From assembly GCA_964398295.1 (NCBI GenBank), contig CAYNMW010000067.1, positions 1 through 22,373 on the forward strand: a stretch of 22,373 bases of DNA. The letters are read 5' to 3'. Source of the stretch: CALFUK01 sp964398295. Its GTDB lineage: Bacteria; Bacteroidota; Bacteroidia; Chitinophagales; Saprospiraceae. Below the pieces are notes generated by a model. That model was not told the origin of the DNA and searched no databases. It saw only the letters and a list, made by a program, of their open reading frames with translations. A program made the position numbers and the translations under genes. Positions 1 through 7,963 of this stretch are shown here, in pieces; the first letter of the stretch is position 1, and each line of letters starts with the position of its first letter.

Positions 1-45
1 TTTTCTAAAAGGCTATTGACATAGCTTTCTGAAAACACATCAGAT

Positions 46-159
46 TTAAACTCCAACGGCGTCATCATTTCTAATAGCTAATTCAGCTTCTTCCTTACCA
101 CAAGAGACAAAACAAATAATACAACCTGAGTAGAATAAGAAGAATTTAAAAAAGTCCAT
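46..159 (-). pseudogene. Small or frame-broken lipoprotein gene fragment
   Basis: An ATG at 159 on the minus strand opens a 37-codon frame that encodes a convincing lipoprotein signal: a hydrophobic stretch of about 15 residues ends in FVSC, with the lipid-accepting Cys at residue 20, followed by GKEEAEL. The frame stops with TAA at 46. Just before this stop, the +1 frame opens at a TAG-bounded segment and runs open to the window edge (ATG codons at 68 and 65, continuing as MTPLEFKSDVF). I infer that this is either a frameshifted lipoprotein gene continuing left of the window or a genuine 37-residue lipoprotein. The mature part is too short to assign a family. A TAATTTTG box (minus strand, 205-212) may be its promoter. 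Confidence 0.35.
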
Positions 160-304
160 TGCAGTAATATTGATTGATTACATTACTAGTATAGGGTATG
201 ACCACAAAATTAAACTAACAACTAAGCCATGCTTGAAAAAAATAATTTAGGTGTGACTTTACAAAATCATCATTCGCGCGACAAGAAGTAAAGCACAACT
301 ATAC
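160..304. other. Intergenic stretch downstream of pruA
   Basis: No coding region is visible here. The stretch holds an inverted pair CTTTAC (257-262) and GTAAAG (288-293), with GTG/CAC extending it across a 3-base bulge, which could form a weak 3' hairpin for pruA transcripts. There is no T-run typical of an intrinsic terminator. On the minus strand TAATTTTG (205-212) fits the Bacteroidota -7 consensus TAnnTTTG, but no TTTG lies at the right distance upstream. Confidence 0.3.
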
Positions 305-1936
305 TCATGATTCTTTCATGAATGGATAGCGATAATCAGTAGGTGGACAAAGGTTTTCTTTGATTGTCCTGGCACTTACCCATCTAAATAGATTCAAGAT
401 TGATCCGGCTTTATCATTTGTACCAGATGCTCTTGCACCACCAAATGGTTGTTGGCCAACAACTGCGCCAGTAGGCTTATCATTTACATAAAAATTACCA
501 GCTGCATGCCGCAATTTTTCATGTGCAATTTCTATCGCGAGTCTATCGGTAGCGAACACTGCACCTGTCAAAGCATATGGTGATGTGTCATTCACAATAT
601 CTAGCATTTCAACATAATCTTTATCCTGATAGACATGGACTGTCAATACCGGTCCAAAGATTTCTTCACACATGGTGAGGTACTTAGGGTCTTTCGCTTC
701 AATAACAGTTGGTTCTATATAATACCCAGTTGATTTGTCAACGTTGCCACCAAAAATGATTTTAGCATCTTTGGCCTTTTCAGCTTTTTTGATGTACTTA
801 CTTATTTTATCAAATGCTCGTTTGTCAATGACAGCATTAACGAAATTTTGAAAATCTTCTGGAGAACCCATTTTGATCTCCTTTAAATATTGTCGCATTT
901 TGGATTTGACGGCAGTCCATAAAGATTTAGGAATGTATGCTCTAGAAGCTGCAGAACATTTTTGACCTTGATATTCAAATGCTCCTCTAACAAGAGCTAC
1001 AGCCAGTTCATCAACACCTGATGAAGGATGCGCAATGATAAAATCCTTACCACCAGTTTCACCGACAATTCTCGGGTAGCTTTTATATTTATCTAGATTG
1101 TTTCCAATTGTCTTCCATAAATGTTTGAAAACAGTAGTGCTGCCAGTGAAGTGAAGTCCTGCAAATTCAGGGTGCGAAAAAACAACGTCACCTACTTCAG
1201 GACCATCTGCATAGACTATATTAATAACACCAGCAGGTAAACCAGCGGCTTCAAACAACTCCATAATAACAGCCGCTGAATAGATCTGTGAATCAGCGGG
1301 CTTCCATACCACCGTGTTGCCTAACATAGCAGGAGCTGCACAGAGATTTGCAGCTATAGAAGTAAAATTAAATGGGGTCAATGCAAAAACAAATCCTTCT
1401 AATGGTCTATACTCCAATCTGTTCCAAATACCGTCTGCGCTTTCTGGTTGAATCTTAAACATGTCAGTCATGTACTGCACATTGAATCGAAAGAAGTCTG
1501 CCATTTCTGCAACAGCATCGATCTCAGCTTGATAGATATTCTTGCTTTGACAAAGCATTGTAGCCGCGTTCATCTTTGCTCTGAAAGGTCCCGTTAACAA
1601 ATCAGCAGCTCGTAAAAATATGGCAGCACGCTCTTCCCATGGTGTTGCTTCCCAATTAGCTTTTGCATCAAGTGCCGCCTCAATAGCAGCTTTGACATGT
1701 TTCTTTGATCCTTGTGAAAATGTTCCTATTTTATGTTGGTGGTCATGAGGTGGATTAATGGCAACTTTGTTACGTGTGTATACCTTCTTACCTCCGATTA
1801 CCATCGGTATATCAATCACCTGATTTTTTAAGCGGTCAAATTCTGCTTTTACCTCTTGCCTTTCTTTACTCTCCGGTGCATAAGAAAGAACGACTTCGTT
1901 TTTAGGTACTGGAACATTTAATAGTGTGTTATTCAT
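305..1936 (-). CDS. pruA: L-glutamate gamma-semialdehyde dehydrogenase (1-pyrroline-5-carboxylate dehydrogenase)
   Basis: This enzyme oxidises glutamate-5-semialdehyde to glutamate with NAD+, the second step of proline breakdown, in the cytoplasm. The 543-residue protein is a full-length aldehyde dehydrogenase of the stand-alone Bacteroidota/animal PruA type, not fused to proline dehydrogenase. Visible motifs are the oxyanion Asn in TPFNF (Asn190), the cofactor-binding FTGST (263-267), the general base Glu293 in GETGGK and the nucleophile Cys327 in GQKCSAASRAY. The C-terminal half contains EEIFGPVL and PFGGARASGTNDKAG, as expected. The ATG at 1936 lies inside the end of coaD (overlap ATGAATAA, 8 bases), so translation is probably coupled to coaD. 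No proline dehydrogenase gene is present in the window. Nothing is missing or degraded. Confidence 0.95.
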   Translation of the reverse strand: MNNTLLNVPVPKNEVVLSYAPESKERQEVKAEFDRLKNQVIDIPMVIGGKKVYTRNKVAINPPHDHQHKIGTFSQGSKKHVKAAIEAALDAKANWEATPWEERAAIFLRAADLLTGPFRAKMNAATMLCQSKNIYQAEIDAVAEMADFFRFNVQYMTDMFKIQPESADGIWNRLEYRPLEGFVFALTPFNFTSIAANLCAAPAMLGNTVVWKPADSQIYSAAVIMELFEAAGLPAGVINIVYADGPEVGDVVFSHPEFAGLHFTGSTTVFKHLWKTIGNNLDKYKSYPRIVGETGGKDFIIAHPSSGVDELAVALVRGAFEYQGQKCSAASRAYIPKSLWTAVKSKMRQYLKEIKMGSPEDFQNFVNAVIDKRAFDKISKYIKKAEKAKDAKIIFGGNVDKSTGYYIEPTVIEAKDPKYLTMCEEIFGPVLTVHVYQDKDYVEMLDIVNDTSPYALTGAVFATDRLAIEIAHEKLRHAAGNFYVNDKPTGAVVGQQPFGGARASGTNDKAGSILNLFRWVSARTIKENLCPPTDYRYPFMKES

Positions 1937-2393
1937 AGTTTACGTCAATGTTATCTGGTAAGAAAGATTTATAATCTCCTTTTCCTTTTATAATCTCTCG
2001 TACAATTGTCGAACTAAAATGAGAGTACTCAGGACGGCTGATGAAAAAGACTGTTTCCAAATCTTTACCAATAATTTGATTTAACTGGGAGATTGTTTTT
2101 TCATAATCAAAATCTGATGCGTTTCGAAGTCCTCGCAATAAGTATTGAGCACCAACTTTTTTACAGTAGTTGACCGTCAATCCAACAAATCGTCCAACCT
2201 CAACCTTCTCATGATTTTCAAATACTTGCTCTAACCACTGCAACCTCTCCTCCATTGAAAATAGACTGTTCTTAACAGAATTCTCTCCTACAGCAACATA
2301 AATTTTATCAAACAGAGGATATGCTCGTTCAACCAAATCAAGATGACCTTTTGTAATTGGATCAAAAGAACCTGGAAATACACAAATTTTCAT
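1929..2393 (-). CDS. coaD: Phosphopantetheine adenylyltransferase
   Basis: CoaD transfers AMP from ATP to 4'-phosphopantetheine, giving dephospho-CoA, the penultimate step of coenzyme A synthesis. The 154-residue product starts MKICVFPGSFDPITKGH, containing the nucleotidyltransferase motif with the TKGH histidine (His17). It continues with LLRGLRN and ends with ISRPEYSHFSSTIVREI, matching the conserved ATP-binding C-terminal segment. I chose the ATG at 2393. An in-frame extension back to TTG at 2453 exists but adds 20 residues ahead of the universally conserved N-terminal beta strand, so I reject it. CoaD is normally about 155-165 residues, which fits. The gene is first in a two-gene unit with pruA, overlapping it by 8 bases. 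A near-consensus ATACTTTG (minus strand, 2451-2458) lies about 57 bases upstream. Confidence 0.95.
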   Translation of the reverse strand: MKICVFPGSFDPITKGHLDLVERAYPLFDKIYVAVGENSVKNSLFSMEERLQWLEQVFENHEKVEVGRFVGLTVNYCKKVGAQYLLRGLRNASDFDYEKTISQLNQIIGKDLETVFFISRPEYSHFSSTIVREIIKGKGDYKSFLPDNIDVNYE

Positions 2394-2593
2394 TTCACTA
2401 ATTTTGCCAAGATCGAATATAGCTATTTTGCTAATGAAAAATATAAAATGCAAAGTATACCTATAAGTTAGTAATCCAGCTTACGTATATACTCCAAAGT
2501 AAACTAAGAAATGATTGCAATTAAACCATATTAGACTAAGCTAAACTTGTTATACCACCAGTTTTCAAGTGTGCTTTTGATCACAATTATGCT

Positions 2594-2601
2594 TAAGTTT
2601 G
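2594..2601 (+). promoter_or_regulatory. Possible -7 promoter box TAAGTTTG
   Basis: TAAGTTTG matches the Bacteroidota sigma-A -7 consensus TAnnTTTG and lies 38 bases before the ATG at 2640. A TTTG at 2576-2579 is upstream, but the 14-base spacing is shorter than the usual 19-21. The intergenic region 2394-2639 separates divergent genes, so promoters are expected here. Confidence 0.4.
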
Positions 2602-2639
2602 TCTTCGTAAACCCTTCACTTATGCCACTAAATAGTTGA

Positions 2640-4415
2640 ATGCAGATCCAATTCAAAATTATATACTATATATTTTTAAGCTACCTTCCAACAGCAACTT
2701 TTGCCTCCTATTCACTTCCAATAGTAAATGACGGCGAGTGTTCAATTGCTATATTCTCCGTCAACCAAACCGATGAAGTTTTTGAATGTATAATAGAACC
2801 CAGTCAATTTTGCAATATAGAACTTGATACAGAAATCAAATTGATTGCAGTAGACCCTTACTCTATTGAACAACCACGATTCAAAACAGAGTTATTCTTG
2901 GATACACCTCCTACCAATTGGTGTGTTAATTCTTCGTTTTGTCAAGAACCTATGCTGTGTGTGATAAGCTGTCCACTATCTTATTCACCATTACTATCGA
3001 ATGAATTATCAGGTCCATTGTTGACGGATACGATGTTTCGTGCAAACGGATATTTACATTCGAATCAAATGATTAACTCAGGCTTGGTTGTCAGGTATTC
3101 AGCTAGACAAAGTGTTGATTTAGGAACATCTTTTGAAGTTGACAATGATACCACATTTGAAATTGATTTAACCGGATGTGATACAGGTAAATTGAATAAT
3201 GACAAAACTGATGATTTACAGTATTTAGGCAACATTCCTTTTAATCAAGGTCTTCAAGGCAAGGACAAAAACATCTGGGACTTACAAGAATTTGAAGACA
3301 GAATATTTATAGGCTATGGCAATACAACAACTAACCCCGGTCCAATACAATTATTCGCGTGGGACAATACATTAGATAGTATGATAGACTATGGTATTAT
3401 TCGCGGTGAAGCAATTGAAAAATTCAGAGTAATACAGGATACTTTATTCATTCCAAATTCAGATCCTCGGGCAGGTGACAAACGAAAATACAATTACCTG
3501 AAAAATGGCCAATTGGTTGATATCAGTATTGACTACAACTTGGCACATGTCAGGGACATGATCTACTTTAATAATAACTATTACTTACTTGGCAATACAA
3601 GATGTCCAGACGAATTCACTAGCGATTGCAGTGGCCTTTTGGAGTTAACTGGCAATTCACATCAAACAGATCTTCTATTGGCAGAACTTGAAGAAGCTGA
3701 TCCATATATAAATGTAAGATGGAATTGGTTTTTTGGGGCTTGGGAGTATCAAGATAAACTCATTATACCCAATGCTACATTCAATGAAATTCACTACCCA
3801 GAATACATCATTAAAGATGCTCAATTTTTCACCATTTCGGATGGAGAGATACAATGGAGTGCTAATCAAGCAGAAACGGAAAAACTAAAACATTTCCATT
3901 TTTATCCAGCTGACACGATGGCTGGAACGTTATCAGACACCATCAAGTTTTATACAATCTTACGCCCATTTACCTCAATCGAATCTAATGATAAATTACT
4001 GTACACACTTCGTAGTTATTCTATAAATCAAAATTACGACAATCTGTACTTGGCTGAATACAACAATAGCAGAGGTATGTATATAAAGGACTCACTCATG
4101 TCTGTTGCAAAACCAGTCATTTTTCCTGAGCCTAATGCTATAGGAGAAGATATTCTGCTAATAGATAATAAGATTATTGCATTAGCAAATAGGGAGATGC
4201 AAAACGGTATGTTTCAAGTATTTGTTTACATGACAGAATCGCTTTCAGCTTCAACTGGATGTTGGCAAGAACTGTTTCATTTTCAAACGACTAATCTGGT
4301 ACGTTCATTTGAATACCACAATGACACGTTTTATTTTGGTTTGGGGATGAATGAAGGTGACGAAGAATCTGGAGTTGGCGAATTATATAAACTCAATTGG
4401 AGTTGGTCAAATTAA
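2640..4415 (+). CDS. Secreted protein with a coat-hanger-like beta segment and a propeller-like region
   Basis: This 591-residue protein begins with a signal peptide (residues 1 to about 22, ending TATFA). A Cys-rich N-terminal part follows (Cys34 to Cys111, eight cysteines). Residues 138-180 (GLVVRYSARQSVDLGTSFEV, then a second short repeat ending in Cys180) resemble the beta-stack segment that often precedes sorting domains in Bacteroidota surface proteins. From about residue 195 onward the protein repeats blocks such as NIWDLQEFEDRIFIGYGNTT, EKFRVIQDTLFIPNSDPR and VRDMIYFNNNYYLLG. These look like beta-propeller blades and recall a recurrent uncharacterised secreted family. I can name no enzymatic motif, and there is no C-terminal sorting domain. 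Its last 23 bases overlap the convergent gene at 4393. The function is unknown; a surface-binding role is only inferred. The start is an ATG with a weak ribosome site. Confidence 0.75.
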   Translation: MQIQFKIIYYIFLSYLPTATFASYSLPIVNDGECSIAIFSVNQTDEVFECIIEPSQFCNIELDTEIKLIAVDPYSIEQPRFKTELFLDTPPTNWCVNSSFCQEPMLCVISCPLSYSPLLSNELSGPLLTDTMFRANGYLHSNQMINSGLVVRYSARQSVDLGTSFEVDNDTTFEIDLTGCDTGKLNNDKTDDLQYLGNIPFNQGLQGKDKNIWDLQEFEDRIFIGYGNTTTNPGPIQLFAWDNTLDSMIDYGIIRGEAIEKFRVIQDTLFIPNSDPRAGDKRKYNYLKNGQLVDISIDYNLAHVRDMIYFNNNYYLLGNTRCPDEFTSDCSGLLELTGNSHQTDLLLAELEEADPYINVRWNWFFGAWEYQDKLIIPNATFNEIHYPEYIIKDAQFFTISDGEIQWSANQAETEKLKHFHFYPADTMAGTLSDTIKFYTILRPFTSIESNDKLLYTLRSYSINQNYDNLYLAEYNNSRGMYIKDSLMSVAKPVIFPEPNAIGEDILLIDNKIIALANREMQNGMFQVFVYMTESLSASTGCWQELFHFQTTNLVRSFEYHNDTFYFGLGMNEGDEESGVGELYKLNWSWSN

Positions 4416-4938
4416 GACTAAATGAATCTAAAAACTCATCAATCTTATTGTTGAGACTATAGGGTTGTGTTGTGAATACTTGTAGAAAGTAAAACTTATT
4501 TTCGTGGACGATCATCTTAGCTTTAACGATCTTAAAACCACTATCATACTCCACCCTAAATATAGAATTTGGAGGTGAATCACTGAGAAACGGACTTTGA
4601 TACATCAATTTTCCACCAACGGATAAATTAAATTCTTCCATTGATTTAGTAAATAAATCTCCGACCATTGCAAGACTATCATGATGTAAACTACCCTCAG
4701 GATATTCTATATAATTAATGAGGTATAAAAAGTTTTTGGGCTCTTCTTCAAGGGGTTGATGAAAGTAGGTGTACAACTCCATCAATCCTATATCGGTGTC
4801 AACTTGCTGATATTTTTCTTCAAAAACACCTGGAGCTTTTATGCTAAAGCCTGCCTTGTCATTTGTCAGATAGTCGGTTTGCGCGAAGAGTGCGCAAGCA
4901 ATTATGCTAAATATAAAGCAGGTTAAGGTTTTAATCAT
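4393..4938 (-). CDS. Secreted protein with a PsbP/Mog1-like fold (putative)
   Basis: The 181-residue protein has a clear signal peptide (MIKTLTCFIFSIIACALFAQ, cleavage near residue 19 or 20). The mature part opens with NDKAGFSIKAPGVFEE and closes with KIDEFLDSFSL. This layout, a start strand reading GFSIKAPG and a terminal helix ending in a DSF motif, is typical of small proteins with a PsbP/Mog1-like alpha-beta sandwich. The fold assignment rests on this pattern alone, and I cannot name a substrate. It is transcribed toward the 591-residue gene and shares 23 bases of 3' end with it. It faces away from the WG-repeat lipoprotein gene across 141 bases, where a 9-base inverted repeat could serve both promoters. 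Confidence 0.7.
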   Translation of the reverse strand: MIKTLTCFIFSIIACALFAQTDYLTNDKAGFSIKAPGVFEEKYQQVDTDIGLMELYTYFHQPLEEEPKNFLYLINYIEYPEGSLHHDSLAMVGDLFTKSMEEFNLSVGGKLMYQSPFLSDSPPNSIFRVEYDSGFKIVKAKMIVHENKFYFLQVFTTQPYSLNNKIDEFLDSFSLNLTNSN

Positions 4939-5000
4939 ACAAAGTAAACGGTTATATGCTGCTAATCGTTTTTTAATAGATATGGAATATTTCGTTAATT

Positions 5001-5039
5001 ATATCTTACAGATGTTGGATATAAGGAATAGTAAGATAT
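5001..5039. repeat. 9-base inverted repeat in a divergent intergenic region
   Basis: ATATCTTAC (5001-5009) and GTAAGATAT (5031-5039) are perfect inverse copies separated by 21 bases. They sit between the divergent starts at 4938 and 5080. It could be an operator for a dimeric regulator or a hairpin in a leader RNA; the sequence alone does not decide. Confidence 0.55.
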
Positions 5040-5079
5040 TTTCGTTTTATTTTGGTCTAATCATTTTACGATAAGCATA

Positions 5080-6258
5080 TTGAGCTACTATAAGTCTATC
5101 ATTTTGGGTTTTGTATTATTATCAATTTGGAGTTGTCTTCCAGATCGCGAACCTAAGATTGATACAATGGACGATAACATATCGGAAGAAGAAGCTTTCT
5201 TTTCCGATTATGATGCTCCTAAAATGAAGTTTGGATATATAAACATCAGTGGTCAATTGGTTATTGCAGACATATATGATGGTGTAAGAGAATTTTCAAA
5301 TGATTTTGCTGCTACAAATATTAATGGAAAGTGGGGTTATATAGATCGATTTGGGGAGACTGTAATCCCACACGAATATAGATCTGCATTTGCCTTTAAG
5401 CAAGACATAGCAAGGGTACAAGACTTTGACAAAAAATATTGGTTTATCGACCGCAAAGGAAACAAGTTAAATTCAGTTGGTTTTGATGTTGCATACGATT
5501 GTCTTGATGGTAGAATCAGAGTCAGAACAGAACAAGGTTACAATTTTATCAATATTGAAGGTGACACCTTATTGCCAGATTTATTAGATGGTGCAAAAGA
5601 TTTTTATCGCGAAATGGCAATCATCCAAAAGGGAGATCTATTTGGTGTCATTAGCAAAGAGGGAGACCCTATACTCAAAATTGAATTTGATCGAGTTCAT
5701 GTTGATGAAGAATTCATTCGCGCCAAGAAGGATGGATTATTCTATGTGTATAATTCAAAAGGAAATAAATTAAGCGAAACGGGCTTCCAAAAATTGAGTG
5801 CATTTCAAGAGAATCTTGCTGCTGCGAAGGTGAAAGATAGGTGGAAATTAATTTCAACAACTGGTAAGTCTATCCATCAATTTCCAGATGATATTATACG
5901 AGTAGAACCAGCTGGAGAAAACAACTGGCGTGTCATTTCTACTGATGGAATTTCGCTTATCAACAGTGAAGCAAGATTATTAACAAAAAGATCCTACGAA
6001 CAAGTCTTCAATTTCTCAGAAGGTATGGCTGCCTTTTCAAGAAATGAGAAATGGGGATATTTAAATGCTGCAGGCGAAGAACAAATTGCCCCAATATTTG
6101 ATCTGATTTGGGATTTTAAAGATGGACGTGCCAGAGTTGTCACAAATGGCGGTATCGGTTTCATAGACAAAGTTGGTACGCTTGTTATCAGACCCATATT
6201 CTTTGAAGTAAAGGACTTTGAACAAGGTCGAGCTAGGGTACAAATTTATCGTGGTTGA
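5080..6258 (+). CDS. WG-repeat lipoprotein
   Basis: This 392-residue protein is almost entirely WG (KWG-type) repeats, units of about 35-45 residues with cores such as GKWGYIDRFGETVIP, NEKWGYLNAAGEEQIAPIF and GIGFIDKVGTLVIRPIF. I count about eight units; several middle ones are degenerate (LFGVISKEGD, LFYVYNSKGN, RWKLISTTGK). The N-terminus is a lipoprotein signal, with lipobox IWSC and the acylated Cys at residue 19. The start must be TTG at 5080: no ATG lies between the upstream stop (5032) and this point, and the first internal ATG (codon 29) would lose the signal. The final repeat ends after ARVQIYRG, before a WGYI strand. WG repeats form beta-rich domains of poorly known function, probably protein binding at the cell envelope. 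Confidence 0.85.
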   Translation: MSYYKSIILGFVLLSIWSCLPDREPKIDTMDDNISEEEAFFSDYDAPKMKFGYINISGQLVIADIYDGVREFSNDFAATNINGKWGYIDRFGETVIPHEYRSAFAFKQDIARVQDFDKKYWFIDRKGNKLNSVGFDVAYDCLDGRIRVRTEQGYNFINIEGDTLLPDLLDGAKDFYREMAIIQKGDLFGVISKEGDPILKIEFDRVHVDEEFIRAKKDGLFYVYNSKGNKLSETGFQKLSAFQENLAAAKVKDRWKLISTTGKSIHQFPDDIIRVEPAGENNWRVISTDGISLINSEARLLTKRSYEQVFNFSEGMAAFSRNEKWGYLNAAGEEQIAPIFDLIWDFKDGRARVVTNGGIGFIDKVGTLVIRPIFFEVKDFEQGRARVQIYRG

Positions 6259-6281
6259 TATATGTCCTTATTCTCAAGAAA

Positions 6282-6302
6282 GAAATGAAAAAATAGCATT
6301 TC
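6282..6302 (+). terminator. Weak possible hairpin after the WG-repeat gene
   Basis: GAAATG and CATTTC form a 6-base stem around a 9-base A-rich loop, 24 bases after the stop at 6258. No T-run follows, so this is a poor intrinsic terminator and could be chance. Confidence 0.2.
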
Positions 6303-6408
6303 CAACAAATCAAATTTTGCTAAAATAGTTTGTCTGCTCTTTTCATTCTGCATTTTTTATAATAATTGGAATATTTAAATATGCAAATGTAGATAGTTGT
6401 GCATTGCG

Positions 6409-6416
6409 TATCTTTG
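6409..6416 (+). promoter_or_regulatory. -7 promoter box TATCTTTG of lpd
   Basis: TATCTTTG is an exact match to the Bacteroidota -7 consensus TAnnTTTG and lies 22 bases before the lpd ATG at 6439, predicting a short leader of roughly 15-20 bases. I find no TTTG at the usual 19-21 base distance upstream. Confidence 0.6.
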
Positions 6417-6438
6417 CAGATAAATAAACCAATTAGAT

Positions 6439-7836
6439 ATGAACTTTGATCTTATTGTTATAGGAAGTGGTCCAGGGGGTTATGTGGCAGCAATTAGAGC
6501 TTCACAGTTAGGACTGAATACAGCCATTGTTGAGAAAGAATCTTTAGGTGGAGTTTGCTTGAATTGGGGATGTATCCCAACGAAAGCCTTACTGAAAAGT
6601 GCTCAGGTTTTTGAGTACATCAGCCATGCCGAAGATTACGGGATAAAGATCGGAAAAGCAACTGTTGATTTTGACGGCATGATCAATAGAAGTAGGAAAG
6701 TAGCAACGGACATGAGTAAAGGAGTTCAATTCCTAATGAAGAAAAACAAAATCACTGTGATCAACGGTCATGGAGAAGTGGGCAGAGGTAAGAAGGTGAT
6801 TGTTACAGATGATAAAGGTGCAAAGACAGAGCATCAAGCAAAGAATATCATCTTAGCAACAGGTGCAAATGCAAGAGCACTTCCAGGTATGGAAATCGAT
6901 GGAGAAAAAATCATTGGCTATCGACAAGCCATGTCATTGAAGAAGCAACCTAAAAAGATGGTCGTCATTGGCGCCGGCGCAATAGGTGTCGAATTCGCTT
7001 ATTTCTATAACACTATTGGCACTGAGGTAACCATTGTTGAATTTTTAGAACAAGGCCTTCTACCAAGAGAGGACAAGGACATTTCGAAAGAGTTAACTAA
7101 GATCTACAAGAAAGCAAATATGAATGTCCTTGGTAATACAGCTGTAGAATCTGTTGAAACTTCAGGAAAAGGATGTAAGGTAACCGTAAAGGATCGGAAG
7201 TCAAATGAAACATCTGTCATCGAATGTGATGTCGTACTTTCTGCAGTAGGTGTTGCCACTAATATCGAAAATTTAGGCTTAGAAGCACTTGGCATAAAAT
7301 CGGAAAAAGGACTCATAGAAGTTGATGAATACGGACAAACATCAGTCCCAGGCATTTATGCTATCGGTGATATAACTCGTGGACCAGCATTAGCCCATGT
7401 CGCATCAGCGGAAGGAATTGTAGCCGTAGAGAAGATTACTGACCACCACCCTGCTCCTTTAGATTATAATAATATACCTTCTTGTACCTATTGCTATCCA
7501 GAAGTTGCAAGTGTCGGTTACACCGAAGCACAAGCCAAAGAAGCTGGATATAAATTAAAGGTTGGGAAGTTTCCATTTTCAGCCTCTGGTAAGGCTAAAG
7601 CAAGTGGGGCATCTGCTGGTTTTGTAAAGCTCATCTTTGATGATCAATATGGCGAGTTCTTAGGCGCACACTTCATAGGTGCTAATGTTACCGAAATGAT
7701 CGCTGAAGTAGTTGCCGCCAGAAAATTAGAAACGACTGGCATGGAAATCATCAAAACCGTTCATCCTCATCCAACAATGAGTGAAGCAGTGATGGAAGCT
7801 GCAGCGGCGGCATATGGTGAGGTGATACATTTGTAA
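6439..7836 (+). CDS. lpdA: Dihydrolipoyl dehydrogenase
   Basis: This is the E3 flavoprotein that reoxidises dihydrolipoamide with NAD+ in pyruvate, 2-oxoglutarate and branched-chain 2-oxoacid dehydrogenases and in the glycine cleavage system. The 465-residue protein is full length. It shows the FAD motif GSGPGG (9-14), the redox pair Cys40 and Cys45 in GGVCLNWGCIPTK, the NAD motif VVIGAGAIGVEF, the second FAD-binding motif IYAIGDI, and the C-terminal dimer-interface catalytic pair His444 and Glu449 in HPHPTMSEAVMEA. There are no E1 or E2 genes nearby, so it is a stand-alone gene. It has its own TATCTTTG box and probably ends at the hairpin cluster that it shares with the convergent DUF4249 gene. 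Confidence 0.96.
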   Translation: MNFDLIVIGSGPGGYVAAIRASQLGLNTAIVEKESLGGVCLNWGCIPTKALLKSAQVFEYISHAEDYGIKIGKATVDFDGMINRSRKVATDMSKGVQFLMKKNKITVINGHGEVGRGKKVIVTDDKGAKTEHQAKNIILATGANARALPGMEIDGEKIIGYRQAMSLKKQPKKMVVIGAGAIGVEFAYFYNTIGTEVTIVEFLEQGLLPREDKDISKELTKIYKKANMNVLGNTAVESVETSGKGCKVTVKDRKSNETSVIECDVVLSAVGVATNIENLGLEALGIKSEKGLIEVDEYGQTSVPGIYAIGDITRGPALAHVASAEGIVAVEKITDHHPAPLDYNNIPSCTYCYPEVASVGYTEAQAKEAGYKLKVGKFPFSASGKAKASGASAGFVKLIFDDQYGEFLGAHFIGANVTEMIAEVVAARKLETTGMEIIKTVHPHPTMSEAVMEAAAAAYGEVIHL

Positions 7837-7877
7837 CATTTGAATCTAGACCCAAATGTTCAATGGGTCGAGACCCA
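7835..7877. terminator. Hairpin cluster between convergent lpd and DUF4249 genes
   Basis: AACATTTG (7835-7842, starting in the lpd stop codon) and CAAATGTT (7853-7860) form a perfect 8-base stem with a 10-base loop. Overlapping this, TGGGTC (7864-7869) can pair with GACCCA at 7849-7854 or with GACCCA at 7872-7877. The position between two convergent genes suggests a transcription end for one or both strands. No long T-run is seen, so the terminator role is inferred. Confidence 0.45.
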
Positions 7878-7963
7878 ATGGATCGATTACAATATTTGGG
7901 CCAATGAGTATTGACCATTGCAATATAATATAAGGTAAAAAGGGAATAAATTAACTACTCTCG

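Noticed and set aside
2394..2453. 20-residue N-terminal extension of CoaD from a TTG
   Set aside because: CoaD proteins begin directly with the MKxxxFPGSFDP strand, and the extension has no family support.
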